A DNA stretch of 38,347 bases from an uncultured Ruminococcus sp. GTDB taxonomy: Bacteria > Bacillota > Clostridia > Oscillospirales > CAG-272. Positions 25,536-34,252 of this stretch are shown piece after piece (within the stretch, counting starts at the first letter, position 1; the number at the start of each line of letters is the position of its first letter). The notes beneath the pieces were generated by a model. The model had not been told where the DNA came from and searched no databases. It saw only the letters and a program-made list of their open reading frames with translations. The translations under genes and the position numbers were made by a program. The DNA lies in the NCBI GenBank assembly GCA_902762505.1, contig CACWOQ010000015.1, forward strand, positions 1 to 38,347, in the 5' to 3' direction.

Positions 25536-27127
25536 CTGATATATATCCGGTCCTTATCGGGTTTGAATCTGTTTATGATCTTTACGGCGGTGTTTATCCC
25601 GTCGGCGGCGGCGCTTGTGATCCCGCCGGCATACCCGGCTCCTTCTCCGCACGGGTACAGACGTTTTGATCCGATCGAAAGAAAAGATCCGTCTCTCTGT
25701 ATTCTGAGCGGAGCTGAGGTCCTCGTTTCCGGAGCCGTCAGCACGGCTCCGGCGAATGAGAATCCGCGGATCTTCCGATCGAAAGCGGAAAGTCCGGTCT
25801 GAAGCATTTCGGTGACGAAGCCCGGCAGCACCGAGTGAAGATCACACAATACGACCCCGGGCTCGTACGTCGGCAAAACGTCGGTAAAGGTGTTTTTCTG
25901 CTCGTGAAGGAAGCTTCCGACGGTCTGTGACGGCGCGAGAAAACTGCCGGTGACGGCGTAAGCCGCCCGCTCGATCCTGCGCTGAAAATCGATACCGGAG
26001 AGGACGTCGCCGTCCGTATCCTGAGGCAGGACCGATACCGCGATCGCGCTGTTCGCGTTTTTGCCGTCCCTGTTGTGACAGCTCATACCGTTTGTGACGA
26101 CGCCGTCAGGCTCGGTAGAAGCGCATATAACGCTTCCTCCCGGGCACATACAAAAGCTGTAAACTCCGCGATCACCCGATCTGTACGAAAGATTGTATTC
26201 CGCGTGAGGCAGGTATTCAGAGTATTTTTCGTAGTCCTTGCCGTACATGGAAAGATCTATCATATGCTGCGGATGCTCGATCCTGCAGCCGACGGAAAAG
26301 GGTTTTTTGACCATCGTCACGCCGTTTTTGTACAGCATTTCATACGTGTCGCGCGCGCTGTGACCGGTCGCGAGCACAGCGGCTGAAAAACAGAAGTCGC
26401 CTCCGTCAGTCGACAGGACAACGCCCTCGGCGCCTTCTTTTACGTTTTTCACTTTACAGCCGAAGCGTATCTTTGCGCCGAGGGAAAGAAGATATTTTTC
26501 CGCGCCGCATATAACGCCGGTAAGAAGATCGGTCCCTATATGAGGTCTTGCGCTGAGGAGTATCTCCTCCGGCGCGCCGAATTGAACGAGACGCTTCAAT
26601 ACGAGGGCGCAGGCGGGGTCGTTGATCCGTGTGAGCAGCTTCCCGTCCGAAAAAGTACCGGCGCCGCCGGCGCCGAACTGGACGTTTGAATCGGGATCGA
26701 GTATCCCGTTCTTTTTAAGCTCCGCAACGTCTTTACACCTTTCCCCGGTGTTCTTGCCGCGCTCGAACACAGTGACGTCATATCCGTTTTCGGCAAGGGT
26801 CAGAGCCGCGAAAATGCCGCACGGACCGAATCCGATAACGGCGATACCGCGCGAAGGCTCATCCCCGTACGTGATCTGAAGCTCTTTTTCGGCGTAGGGC
26901 TCGGCGCCCTGCCGGATAAGCTTTCCTTTGTCTTTTATATTACAGTCGACAATGACGGAATAAACGAGTCTTATATCGTTTTTCTTGCGGCTGTCGACCG
27001 AGATACGGCAGATATAAGATGAATTGACGGTGCCGCCGCAGTTTTTGACCGTCTTTTCCGCAAGATCGAGCGCGGACTGACGCGGTGCGTACGGCGGAAG
27101 CGATATTTGTCTCAGTATGAATTTCAT
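25532..27127 (-). CDS. NAD(P)/FAD-dependent oxidoreductase, COG2509-like
   Basis: A 531-aa flavoprotein. After an N-terminal domain of about 85 residues comes the dinucleotide-binding GFGPCGIFAALTLAENGYDVTVFERG, then the FGAGGAGTFSDGKL stretch and, near the end, YPCGEGAGYAGGITSAAADGI, which contacts FAD. This matches the widespread FAD-dependent proteins annotated as dehydrogenases without a known substrate. It is found next to cdaR/glmM in many Clostridia, as here, where it starts immediately after the cdaR stop (27128). No membrane segment. Role unknown. Confidence 0.88.
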   Translation of the reverse strand: MKFILRQISLPPYAPRQSALDLAEKTVKNCGGTVNSSYICRISVDSRKKNDIRLVYSVIVDCNIKDKGKLIRQGAEPYAEKELQITYGDEPSRGIAVIGFGPCGIFAALTLAENGYDVTVFERGKNTGERCKDVAELKKNGILDPDSNVQFGAGGAGTFSDGKLLTRINDPACALVLKRLVQFGAPEEILLSARPHIGTDLLTGVICGAEKYLLSLGAKIRFGCKVKNVKEGAEGVVLSTDGGDFCFSAAVLATGHSARDTYEMLYKNGVTMVKKPFSVGCRIEHPQHMIDLSMYGKDYEKYSEYLPHAEYNLSYRSGDRGVYSFCMCPGGSVICASTEPDGVVTNGMSCHNRDGKNANSAIAVSVLPQDTDGDVLSGIDFQRRIERAAYAVTGSFLAPSQTVGSFLHEQKNTFTDVLPTYEPGVVLCDLHSVLPGFVTEMLQTGLSAFDRKIRGFSFAGAVLTAPETRTSAPLRIQRDGSFLSIGSKRLYPCGEGAGYAGGITSAAADGINTAVKIINRFKPDKDRIYIR

Positions 27128-28387
27128 TCAGCTTATTATGAGATTCACGGAATACGATCCGAGCGGGTAAATGACGCTGGTTGACGACGAGTTCAGTATC
27201 TCTATCTTAGCAGGTACCGTGACGTTGCCGGACATACCGTGATAGCCGCTCATATCAAGCACGACCGTTATATCCGAGGCGTCGTAATATGAGAAGTATT
27301 CGCCTATCGTGCCGCGAAGCGTAACGTTTACCGAATCTGTCGTAAGCTCGTAAGTCTTTGAATCCTCCGTGTTGTCAAGTCTCATGTTCGTCACGGAAAA
27401 AGTCCTGACGGTCGTGTTCAGATGCTTGATGTTGACTTTGACGTTCTTAACATCGTTTACGCTGGTGACGCCTTCCGGCAGCGACAGCTCGTAAACGGTG
27501 CTTCCGTCGTTCATCACGCCGGTCTCGTCTATCACGGCGACCGTGAGAGAATCAATGCCGTCTATAACGTCGGATGAACCTTTGATCCGTACCGCCGCCG
27601 GCTCGAGCGTTATAAGCGCGGTGTTTTCGTTGTAATATCCGTATTTGCAATCCGTTTTCAGCGGAACGGTCTTGTATTTATGTACGTCGATTCTTACGAG
27701 GACGTCTGACGCAGACGAGGTGACGTAGGGGTTCGAATAAACGTTTCCGTCAAGGTCGTAAAGAACTATGTTTCCGGACGCCGTCATGGATGAATTGATG
27801 TAGCCCGGCTCTATCGTAACGCGTGCTTCCTTGATTTTCGCCAGCTCGTCGGCGGGTCCTCTGACGGTCACGAACGAGAGGTCGGGGGTCGATTTTTCAA
27901 GTACGCAATCCGTATCCACGGTGTAGTTGCGGAGATTGATGTGAATGGGCAGCTGCTTTGAAGTTGTCGTACCCAGATAAATGGTAACGGTATCGGGATA
28001 CTTTTCGGAAATGGTCATTCCCGTCGGCAGCGTTACGCTGACAGGAAGAGTGTGAAGACCCGCGTCAACGCAGGCGGAAGCGTCTACGTACGCCGCTATC
28101 TCGGAAGCTGTCAGAGCGAGCACCTCCGTGCGCTTGCCTGTGACTTTGATATCTATCGTATGGTCGAGCCCGGAAATGACAGAAAGCCCCGTCGGAACGT
28201 TTTCAACGGCGACGGTGATCCCCGTGATCGTTCTTTCATATACCGGACTGTTTGTGCTGACGGCGTAAAGCCAGATGATGAACGCAAAAAGCACGGAAAC
28301 TATCTTTGCGGCGAGATCCAGCCATTTGTTTTTCTTTACTGTGTATTCTCCGTCGGAAATGACGTATTCCTGCTCAGGCTTTTTCAT
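27128..28387 (-). CDS. cdaR: CdaR (YbbR-domain) regulator of diadenylate cyclase
   Basis: A 419-aa protein with a single N-terminal membrane helix (about 25-45, ending WLYAVSTNSPVYERT) followed by repeated extracellular YbbR beta domains; motifs of the type VTVRGPADELAKIKEARV and VRIKGSSDVIDGIDSLTV recur. CdaR binds CdaA and modulates c-di-AMP synthesis. The start overlaps the cdaA stop by 4 bp (28384-28387), as expected for the conserved cdaA-cdaR pair. The usual third gene, glmM, is not the next gene here; the FAD protein takes that place. Confidence 0.93.
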   Translation of the reverse strand: MKKPEQEYVISDGEYTVKKNKWLDLAAKIVSVLFAFIIWLYAVSTNSPVYERTITGITVAVENVPTGLSVISGLDHTIDIKVTGKRTEVLALTASEIAAYVDASACVDAGLHTLPVSVTLPTGMTISEKYPDTVTIYLGTTTSKQLPIHINLRNYTVDTDCVLEKSTPDLSFVTVRGPADELAKIKEARVTIEPGYINSSMTASGNIVLYDLDGNVYSNPYVTSSASDVLVRIDVHKYKTVPLKTDCKYGYYNENTALITLEPAAVRIKGSSDVIDGIDSLTVAVIDETGVMNDGSTVYELSLPEGVTSVNDVKNVKVNIKHLNTTVRTFSVTNMRLDNTEDSKTYELTTDSVNVTLRGTIGEYFSYYDASDITVVLDMSGYHGMSGNVTVPAKIEILNSSSTSVIYPLGSYSVNLIIS

Positions 28388-29247
28388 ACGTTTTCACCTC
28401 CGTCGTTCTTTCTGTGAAGCTTGTGGTTTTTCTGATCTACGACGAGCAGAGCGTAAAGCTGATTTTTAAGAGAAGTATAATCGAAATTCCGCTTCAGTTC
28501 TCCGTCAAGCGCAATGGATACCGTGCCCGTTTCCTCGCTTACGATGATGACGATGGCGTCGCTGTTTTCGCTCATACCGATCGCCGCGCGATGACGCGTG
28601 CCGAGGTCCTTGAAAATATCGTTTTTTTGCGACAGCGGCAAAAAGCATCCGACCGCTGAGATCTTGTTGTGGGATATGATCATCGCTCCGTCGTGAAGCG
28701 GAGCTTTGTTGAAAAAGATGTTTTTGATAAGAGAGGCGTTCGGGTCTGCCGTGAGGACGGTGCCCGTCTTTTCGATATCGCCGAGCTTCGTCAGCCTTTC
28801 GATGACGATGAGACAGCCGGTCTTCGAAGCGGACATATCGGTCACAGCCTCACAGACGTTAGCGATCATAGAGGTTGTCTCGGCTGACGCGCGGGAATCG
28901 GATATGTTTTTGAGGCCTTTCAGAGGCTGTGCGCCGACCTTTTCAAGCACGGCGCGAAGCTCGGGCTGAAACAGAATGATCAGCGCTATAAGTCCTACCT
29001 GAAATACGTTTGACAGAAGGAAGCCGAGCGCATACATATGTACGACGTCGCTTATGATGAAAACAACGAGCAAAAGGACCACGCCGACGGCAAGCCGCGA
29101 GGCTCTTCTGTTCTTGATGAATTTATACGCGTAGTAGATTATCACCGCGACGATGATGATGTCGATCACGTCTACGAACCTCATCGATCTTATGATGGAC
29201 CAAAGGTTCGAGAACTGACGTGCGACTGTGTTGAAAAACTGACCCAT
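28384..29247 (-). CDS. cdaA: Diadenylate cyclase CdaA
   Basis: A 287-aa membrane-bound cyclase that makes c-di-AMP from two ATP. Three hydrophobic helices occupy about 25-95, then the DAC domain carries the two signatures DGA (186-188) and RHR (218-220). Start ATG at 29247, with CGGGAG upstream. It is the first gene of the long minus-strand block and has a strong promoter (see separate entry). Coupled to cdaR by a 4-bp overlap. Confidence 0.96.
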   Translation of the reverse strand: MGQFFNTVARQFSNLWSIIRSMRFVDVIDIIIVAVIIYYAYKFIKNRRASRLAVGVVLLLVVFIISDVVHMYALGFLLSNVFQVGLIALIILFQPELRAVLEKVGAQPLKGLKNISDSRASAETTSMIANVCEAVTDMSASKTGCLIVIERLTKLGDIEKTGTVLTADPNASLIKNIFFNKAPLHDGAMIISHNKISAVGCFLPLSQKNDIFKDLGTRHRAAIGMSENSDAIVIIVSEETGTVSIALDGELKRNFDYTSLKNQLYALLVVDQKNHKLHRKNDGGENV

Positions 29248-29280
29248 ATTCGCAAATGCTCCCGTATATCACATAAAGAC

Positions 29281-29324
29281 GTTATAATACACTATATTAT
29301 AACACACGCGGCGTAATATTTCAA
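29281..29324 (-). promoter_or_regulatory. Sigma-A promoter of cdaA with a palindrome over the -10
   Basis: Minus strand: TTGAAA (29324-29319), 17-bp spacer, TATAAT (29301-29296). A perfect 9-bp palindrome GTTATAATA / TATTATAAC (29281-29289 and 29295-29303, 5-bp centre) covers the -10 and the start region and may be an operator. Confidence 0.8.
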
Positions 29325-29419
29325 TACTGAATACAAAATATTTTATTATTTTTATTTGTACTGTCTTTTCGCCGCGTGACGCTGTATCAAAAGAAATATG
29401 AAATTTTTTCTCAAAAAAC

Positions 29420-29448
29420 TTGCATTTTTCACAGATATGTGGTATTAT
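29420..29448 (+). promoter_or_regulatory. Sigma-A-type promoter for the ATPase/kor/isp operon
   Basis: TTGCAT (29420-29425), 17-bp spacer, TATTAT (29443-29448); RNA start expected near 29455, leaving a leader of about 24 nt with no clear SD before the ATG at 29479. It is divergent from the cdaA promoter; the gap 29248-29478 holds nothing else that I recognise. Confidence 0.7.
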
Positions 29449-29478
29449 ATATAAAATCTGTATTATCGGGTCAATCGT

Positions 29479-30156
29479 ATGGATGAATTTGACGCAATAT
29501 CATTATCAGGCAAGGTCGTTATCGTACTGGGGCATTTCGGATGCGGAAAAACAAACGTTTCCGTTGCGCTTGCGAAGGCGCTTTCACATTACAATACGAC
29601 TTATCTTGTCGATTACGACAACGTGAATCCCTACTTCCGCGCAGCTGATGCGAAAGAATATCTTTCACGGTACAACGTCAGAGTCGTCGCGCCGGAGTTT
29701 GCCAACACAAACGTCGATATACCAGCCGTTTCACCGTATCTCAATACAGTTCTGCTCGACGCCGCAAACGGCGCATCCGCTGTGATCGATGTCGGAGGAG
29801 ATATGCTCGGCGCGGTCTCGCTCGGATATATTCACGACAAGCTAAAGGCGCTTGATCCGGTCGTTCTGTTCGTATTCAGCGCGTACAGGCCTTTGACGGA
29901 AACATGCGAACAGACGCTTGCCGTCATGTCCGAGATTGAGCAGGCGTGCGGATTCAAAATCACGGCGCTTGTCAATAACAGCAACGTCGGGTCGCTGACG
30001 GAAAAGGAAGACATAGAATCATCCGCGTCTCTTGCAAAAGAGCTGTGCCGGACGACAGGACTTCCTCTTCTCTTCACCTCGTATATGACTAAAGAGACGC
30101 CGGCAGCGGAAGGAAAAACATTCAGGATCGAAAACACGACCAGAAAACTTTTCTAA
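29479..30156 (+). CDS. P-loop ATPase of unknown function preceding the oxidoreductase operon
   Basis: A 225-aa soluble protein with a Walker A GHFGCGKT at 18-25 close to the N-terminus, then VDYDNVNPYFRAADA and AVIDVGGD, which recall SIMIBI-class (MinD/ParA/CobQ-like) ATPases. A CxGCGKT-like loop without the deviant second Lys argues against a true ParA. It is the first gene of the operon, 14 bp before the ferredoxin subunit, so a role in maturation or regulation of the oxidoreductase is a guess from context only. ATG at 29479 lacks a good ribosome site; the leader is short. Confidence 0.75.
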   Translation: MDEFDAISLSGKVVIVLGHFGCGKTNVSVALAKALSHYNTTYLVDYDNVNPYFRAADAKEYLSRYNVRVVAPEFANTNVDIPAVSPYLNTVLLDAANGASAVIDVGGDMLGAVSLGYIHDKLKALDPVVLFVFSAYRPLTETCEQTLAVMSEIEQACGFKITALVNNSNVGSLTEKEDIESSASLAKELCRTTGLPLLFTSYMTKETPAAEGKTFRIENTTRKLF

Positions 30157-30170
30157 GAGGTTTTAAAAAT

Positions 30171-30380
30171 ATGAGCAAGGTAATTTTTGAGATCGATCTC
30201 TGCAAAGGCTGCGGTCTTTGCGCGTTCGCCTGCCCGAAGAAGATCATTTCTCTCGATACGCAGACGCTTAACGCCAAGGGATATCATCCGGCTCAGCTGA
30301 CGGATGAAAACAGCTGTATCGCGTGCGCCTCGTGCGCGGTGATGTGTCCTGACGCGGTGATAACCGTGATCAAGGAATAA
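30171..30380 (+). CDS. korD: 2-oxoacid:ferredoxin oxidoreductase delta subunit (2x[4Fe-4S] ferredoxin)
   Basis: A 69-aa bacterial ferredoxin with two cluster motifs: C11, C14, C17, C21 and C49, C52, C55, C59. It carries electrons out of the enzyme made by the next three genes. AGAGG precedes the ATG, and the korA-like gene starts 10 bp after the stop. Confidence 0.92.
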   Translation: MSKVIFEIDLCKGCGLCAFACPKKIISLDTQTLNAKGYHPAQLTDENSCIACASCAVMCPDAVITVIKE

Positions 30381-30390
30381 GGAGGAGATT

Positions 30391-31452
30391 ATGTCCAAGG
30401 TACTTATCAAAGGCAATGAAGCCGTCGCAGAGGCGGCGATACGCTCGGGATGCCGTTACTATTTCGGATATCCGATCACTCCGCAGACAGAGATCGCGGA
30501 ATACATGGCAAAAAAGATGCCGACGGTCGGCGGTCTCTGCCTTCAGGCCGAGAGCGAGGTCGCGGCGATCAATATGGTTTACGGCGCCGCCGCGTCCGGC
30601 GTGCGCGTAATGACTTCATCCTCATCGCCCGGAATCAGTCTTAAAAGCGAAGGCGTCAGCTACATAGTCGGCTGCGATCTTCCGTGCGTTATCTTGAACG
30701 TTCAGCGCGGAGGTCCCGGACTCGGCGGCATTCAGCCTTCACAGTCCGATTATTATCAGGCGACTAAAGCTCTCGGACACGGAGATATGCAGCTTTTCGT
30801 TCTTGCTCCGTCATCCGTGCAGGAAATGGCTCAGCTTACCGCCGACGCGTTCGGCATTGCCGATAAATACAGAATGCCGGTGTTGATACTCGCCGACGGC
30901 GCTCTCGGTCAGATGATGGAGCCCGTCGATTTCGACGCTTTGAAATTCACGCCCGAACCCAAAAAGCCGTGGGCGACGAACGGTCACGGCGGCAAGAGAA
31001 AGAAGAACATAATCACTTCCCTGTTTTTAAAGCCCGAAGAGCTTGAAGCGAACGTGCTTGAACGCGCGGAAAAATACAAGATCGTCACTGAAAACGAGAT
31101 CAGATATGAGAACTATATGTGTGATGACGCCGATATCGTTATCGTATCGTTCGGTATCACAGCAAGGATCTCAAAGGCGGCGGTCAATGAAGCGAGAGCG
31201 CGCGGTATAAAAGCCGGACTGCTTCGTCCGATCACGCTTTCACCGTTCCCCGCGCCCGTTCTTCGCAAGCTTGCGGATACCGCGTCGGCGTTTTTATCCG
31301 TTGAGCTTAACATGGGTCAGATGGTGAACGACGTAAAGCTCGCCGTGGAATGCAGAAAGCCCGTAAGCTTTTTCGGACGTACGGGCGGCAGCCTGCCTTC
31401 TTCCGACGACGTGCTTGAACAGATCATTAAAATATCCGGAGGTCTGAAATGA
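30391..31452 (+). CDS. korA: 2-oxoacid:ferredoxin oxidoreductase alpha subunit (KorA/VorB type)
   Basis: A 353-aa alpha subunit of the enzyme that oxidatively decarboxylates 2-oxoacids to acyl-CoA and CO2 with reduction of ferredoxin. It starts [35 protein letters not shown], the pyrimidine-binding domain, then [17 protein letters not shown], and [21 protein letters not shown]. The sequence resembles proteins annotated VorB (branched-chain 2-oxoacids) and also KorA (2-oxoglutarate); the substrate cannot be decided here. GGAGGAG precedes the ATG. It overlaps korB by 4 bp. Confidence 0.92.
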   Translation: MSKVLIKGNEAVAEAAIRSGCRYYFGYPITPQTEIAEYMAKKMPTVGGLCLQAESEVAAINMVYGAAASGVRVMTSSSSPGISLKSEGVSYIVGCDLPCVILNVQRGGPGLGGIQPSQSDYYQATKALGHGDMQLFVLAPSSVQEMAQLTADAFGIADKYRMPVLILADGALGQMMEPVDFDALKFTPEPKKPWATNGHGGKRKKNIITSLFLKPEELEANVLERAEKYKIVTENEIRYENYMCDDADIVIVSFGITARISKAAVNEARARGIKAGLLRPITLSPFPAPVLRKLADTASAFLSVELNMGQMVNDVKLAVECRKPVSFFGRTGGSLPSSDDVLEQIIKISGGLK

Positions 31453-32210
31453 TAGTATATAAAAGACCGGAAGCGTTATCAAAGGTGCCTATGCACTACT
31501 GCCCGGGCTGTACGCACGGTATCGTACACCGTCTTGTTGCCGAGGTGATAGACGAGCTCGGGATCGAAGCTCAGACTGTCGGCGTTGCCCCCGTCGGATG
31601 CGCCGTGTTCGCGTACAACTATTTCGAATGCGACTTTGTAGAGGCGTCTCACGGACGCGCGCCCGCCGTTGCGACCGGTATAAAACGCACCCATCCCGAT
31701 AAGATAGTTTTTACGTATCAGGGCGACGGCGACCTTGCCGCCATCGGTACGGCTGAAACGGTACACGCCGCCGCACGCGGTGAGAACATCACGATAATAT
31801 TCATCAACAATACGAACTACGGTATGACGGGCGGTCAGATGGCGCCGACAACCATGCCCGGACAGGTCACGACGACGTCGCCGTACGGCAGACAGAAGCT
31901 TATTCAGGGCAACCCGATACACGTATGCGAGATGCTGTCCACGCTCGACGGCGTTGCGTACGCCGAACGCGTGGCTGTAAACAACGTGAAGAACGTTCGC
32001 GCAGCCAAACGCGCCATCAAAAAGGCGTTTCAGAATCAGATAGACAAAAAAGGACTTTCTATCGTAGAGGTGCTTTCCACGTGTCCGACGAACTGGGGCA
32101 TGTCTCCGACGGACGCGCTCAAATTCGTAGATGAAAAGATGATACCGTTCTATCCGCTCGGCGTATACGTCGACAGAAACGCAATGGGAGGCGACGGAAA
32201 TGACGAATAA
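31449..32210 (+). CDS. korB: 2-oxoacid:ferredoxin oxidoreductase beta subunit (TPP-binding)
   Basis: A 253-aa thiamine diphosphate-binding subunit. YCPGCTHGI (C18, C21) at the N-terminus, the TPP/Mg motif GDGDLAAIG and downstream [16 protein letters not shown] are diagnostic. It forms the catalytic core with the alpha subunit. ATGA overlap with korA, and the end overlaps the start of korC by 11 bp, so the three are translationally coupled. Confidence 0.94.
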   Translation: MIVYKRPEALSKVPMHYCPGCTHGIVHRLVAEVIDELGIEAQTVGVAPVGCAVFAYNYFECDFVEASHGRAPAVATGIKRTHPDKIVFTYQGDGDLAAIGTAETVHAAARGENITIIFINNTNYGMTGGQMAPTTMPGQVTTTSPYGRQKLIQGNPIHVCEMLSTLDGVAYAERVAVNNVKNVRAAKRAIKKAFQNQIDKKGLSIVEVLSTCPTNWGMSPTDALKFVDEKMIPFYPLGVYVDRNAMGGDGNDE

Positions 32211-32736
32211 GATCATACTTGCCGGTTTCGGCGGCCAGGGGATCCTCTTCCTCGGAAAAAAACTTGCGACTGCCGGTATGGATAAGGACATGAACGTTAC
32301 GTGGCTCCCTTCGTACGGTCCCGAACAGAGGGGCGGCACGTGCAACTGCAGCGTCATATTGTCCGATACGGACATAAGCTCACCCATAATCGGCTCGCCC
32401 GACACGCTTGTTGCATTCAACATCCAGTCATATGAAAAATTCATGCCGAGGATAGTGACGGGCGGAAAGCTTTTTGCCGACTCTACTCTTATCGACAAAC
32501 ACCCCGAAAGAAACGATATAGATTCATATTTTATCCCCGCTACGGCTATTGCCAACGATCTCGGCACGCCGAAGCTCGTAAACGTAGTTATGCTCGGATA
32601 TCTTATAAAAAATACGGATTTCTTTGACCGCGATTATATAAGAGGCGTTCTCACCGATTCTCTTCCCGCATCAAAAGCCGCTCTGCGTGAGGCTAACGGC
32701 CGTGCGTTTGACGCGGGCTACGGGTACGGCGAATGA
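32200..32736 (+). CDS. korC: 2-oxoacid:ferredoxin oxidoreductase gamma subunit
   Basis: A 178-aa gamma-domain subunit with [12 protein letters not shown] near the start and [24 protein letters not shown], both typical of KorC/VorC. It completes a four-subunit (delta, alpha, beta, gamma) anaerobic oxidoreductase. The stop overlaps the ispD start by 4 bp (32733-32736), which ties central carbon metabolism and isoprenoid genes into one transcript. Confidence 0.93.
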   Translation: MTNKIILAGFGGQGILFLGKKLATAGMDKDMNVTWLPSYGPEQRGGTCNCSVILSDTDISSPIIGSPDTLVAFNIQSYEKFMPRIVTGGKLFADSTLIDKHPERNDIDSYFIPATAIANDLGTPKLVNVVMLGYLIKNTDFFDRDYIRGVLTDSLPASKAALREANGRAFDAGYGYGE

Positions 32737-33521
32737 GCAGGAACAAGGATATCAAAAAAAGCCCGTACAATAAATTCACCCGGGCGATGAAAAAGCTGTT
32801 CGGAGTAGATCACAGAGACTGGTTCAACAGCGCGATCATCGTCGCCGCCGGATCCGGAACGCGAATGAATCTGCCGGTGGGCCAAACAAAGCAGATGCTT
32901 TGCATAAACGGGACTCCCGTAATCGTAAGGACAGTCATGCAGTTCGAAGCGTGCGAGGATATCGACGAGATCATACTCGTTGTACGGCGCGACGAATTTG
33001 ACGAATACAAGCGGTTCTACCGCGAGTACGGCTTTAAAAAGGTCAAACATATCGTCGCCGGCGGCGAAACGCGTCAGGCTTCGGTTTTGAACGGGCTTAC
33101 AAGAGTTGACAAAAACGCCGATTTCGTAACTATACACGACGGCGTACGCTGTCTGATAACGCCGGAAATGATCTCCGAGGTGTGCACCTGGGCTTACCAT
33201 TACGGTGCGGCGACGGCTGTTTCCACACCGTCCGATACGCTTAAGATCAGTGACGACGGACTGTTCATCAAAGAGACGATAGACAGAAACAAAGTCAGAC
33301 AGGCGGCGACTCCGCAAATCTTCAAATACGATATGTACCGCGCCGCCGCGCTTTCAGCAAAGAAAGACGGCGTTGAGGCGACGGACGACAATTCTCTGGT
33401 AGAACGGCTCGAATTCAAGATCTACATGTGTGATCTCGGCAAGGAAAACATCAAGATAACGACTCAGGAAGACGTTTACTGCGCCGAGGCGATACTGAAA
33501 AGCCGCGGAGGTGAGAAATGA
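32733..33521 (+). CDS. ispD: 2-C-methyl-D-erythritol 4-phosphate cytidylyltransferase
   Basis: A 262-aa IspD that activates MEP with CTP (third MEP step). The nucleotide-binding signature [12 protein letters not shown] begins at about residue 35, and TKQM supplies the conserved Lys. Later [16 protein letters not shown] and TPQIFKYD fit the family. The 34-residue N-terminal extension is basic ([16 protein letters not shown]) and longer than usual; a later start is not obvious. ATGA overlaps on both sides (korC before, ispF after). Confidence 0.93.
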   Translation: MSRNKDIKKSPYNKFTRAMKKLFGVDHRDWFNSAIIVAAGSGTRMNLPVGQTKQMLCINGTPVIVRTVMQFEACEDIDEIILVVRRDEFDEYKRFYREYGFKKVKHIVAGGETRQASVLNGLTRVDKNADFVTIHDGVRCLITPEMISEVCTWAYHYGAATAVSTPSDTLKISDDGLFIKETIDRNKVRQAATPQIFKYDMYRAAALSAKKDGVEATDDNSLVERLEFKIYMCDLGKENIKITTQEDVYCAEAILKSRGGEK

Positions 33522-33994
33522 GCGTCAGGATCGGTCACGGATATGACGTGCACCGCCTTGTGAAAGGCAGAAAGCTTATAATCGGAGGCGTTCTCATACC
33601 GTATGAAAAAGGTCTCGACGGCCACTCGGACGCCGACGTTCTGATACACGCCGTGTGTGACGCCCTGTTAGGAGCGGCTGCGCTGCGTGATATCGGATAT
33701 CATTTTCCGGACAGCGACGATAAGTATAAAGACGCTGACAGTACGCTTTTGCTGAAGGCGGTGTCGGCTATGCTCAGGGACGCCGGTTACAGAATCGGCA
33801 ACGTAGACGCGACGGTCATAGCCCAAAAGCCAAAACTTTCGCCTTATATCGGGGCCATGGCTTCCGTCATCGCGTCTTGTCTTGAAGTTCCGGACGACGC
33901 CGTGAACGTCAAGGCGACTACGGAAGAAAAACTCGGATTCACCGGCCGCGGAGAGGGCATATCCGCCCACGCCGTGTGTGTGATCGAAAAATAA
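33518..33994 (+). CDS. ispF: 2-C-methyl-D-erythritol 2,4-cyclodiphosphate synthase
   Basis: A 158-aa trimeric zinc enzyme closing the cyclodiphosphate ring (fifth MEP step). It starts [14 protein letters not shown] with the DxH metal ligands, then [28 protein letters not shown] with the third His ligand, and [14 protein letters not shown] near the end. Normal length. It is the last gene of the operon, followed at once by a terminator; ispE is not in the window. Confidence 0.96.
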   Translation: MSVRIGHGYDVHRLVKGRKLIIGGVLIPYEKGLDGHSDADVLIHAVCDALLGAAALRDIGYHFPDSDDKYKDADSTLLLKAVSAMLRDAGYRIGNVDATVIAQKPKLSPYIGAMASVIASCLEVPDDAVNVKATTEEKLGFTGRGEGISAHAVCVIEK

Positions 33995-33999
33995 CGCTG

Positions 34000-34028
34000 C
34001 GCGCAGACAAACGTCTGCGCGTTTTTTT
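34000..34028 (+). terminator. Rho-independent terminator after ispF
   Basis: CGCGCAGAC (34000-34008) pairs with GTCTGCGCG (34013-34021) around an AAAC loop, followed by seven T residues. The stem starts 6 bp after the ispF stop. Confidence 0.95.
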
Positions 34029-34176
34029 GATGCATCCCCCGAGCTTGAGCGATCCGATCTTATTTCCGATATCCCGAAAGCGAGTCGTCGGCTCCGGTTA
34101 TAATAACTGTCAAAATCAGATTCAAATACGTTTTGATGAATATTTTAAATATGTCGAAAATAGTCAGAGATAAGAC

Positions 34177-34205
34177 TTGATTAGTTCTTTATTTCATGAT
34201 ATAAT
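34177..34205 (+). promoter_or_regulatory. Sigma-A promoter of pcrA
   Basis: TTGATT (34177-34182), 17-bp spacer, TATAAT (34200-34205). The leader carries a short palindrome GGCAT-ATT-ATGCC (34217-34229). Between the ispF terminator and this promoter (34029-34176) I see nothing. Confidence 0.85.
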
Positions 34206-34252
34206 AACAGTATAAGGGCATATTATGCCGTCAGTATATGAGGTGTATCCAA

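Noticed and set aside
31479..32567. Long minus-strand frame opposite korB/korC (362 codons)
   Set aside because: It crosses two clear genes and an operon junction; the translation is not protein-like.
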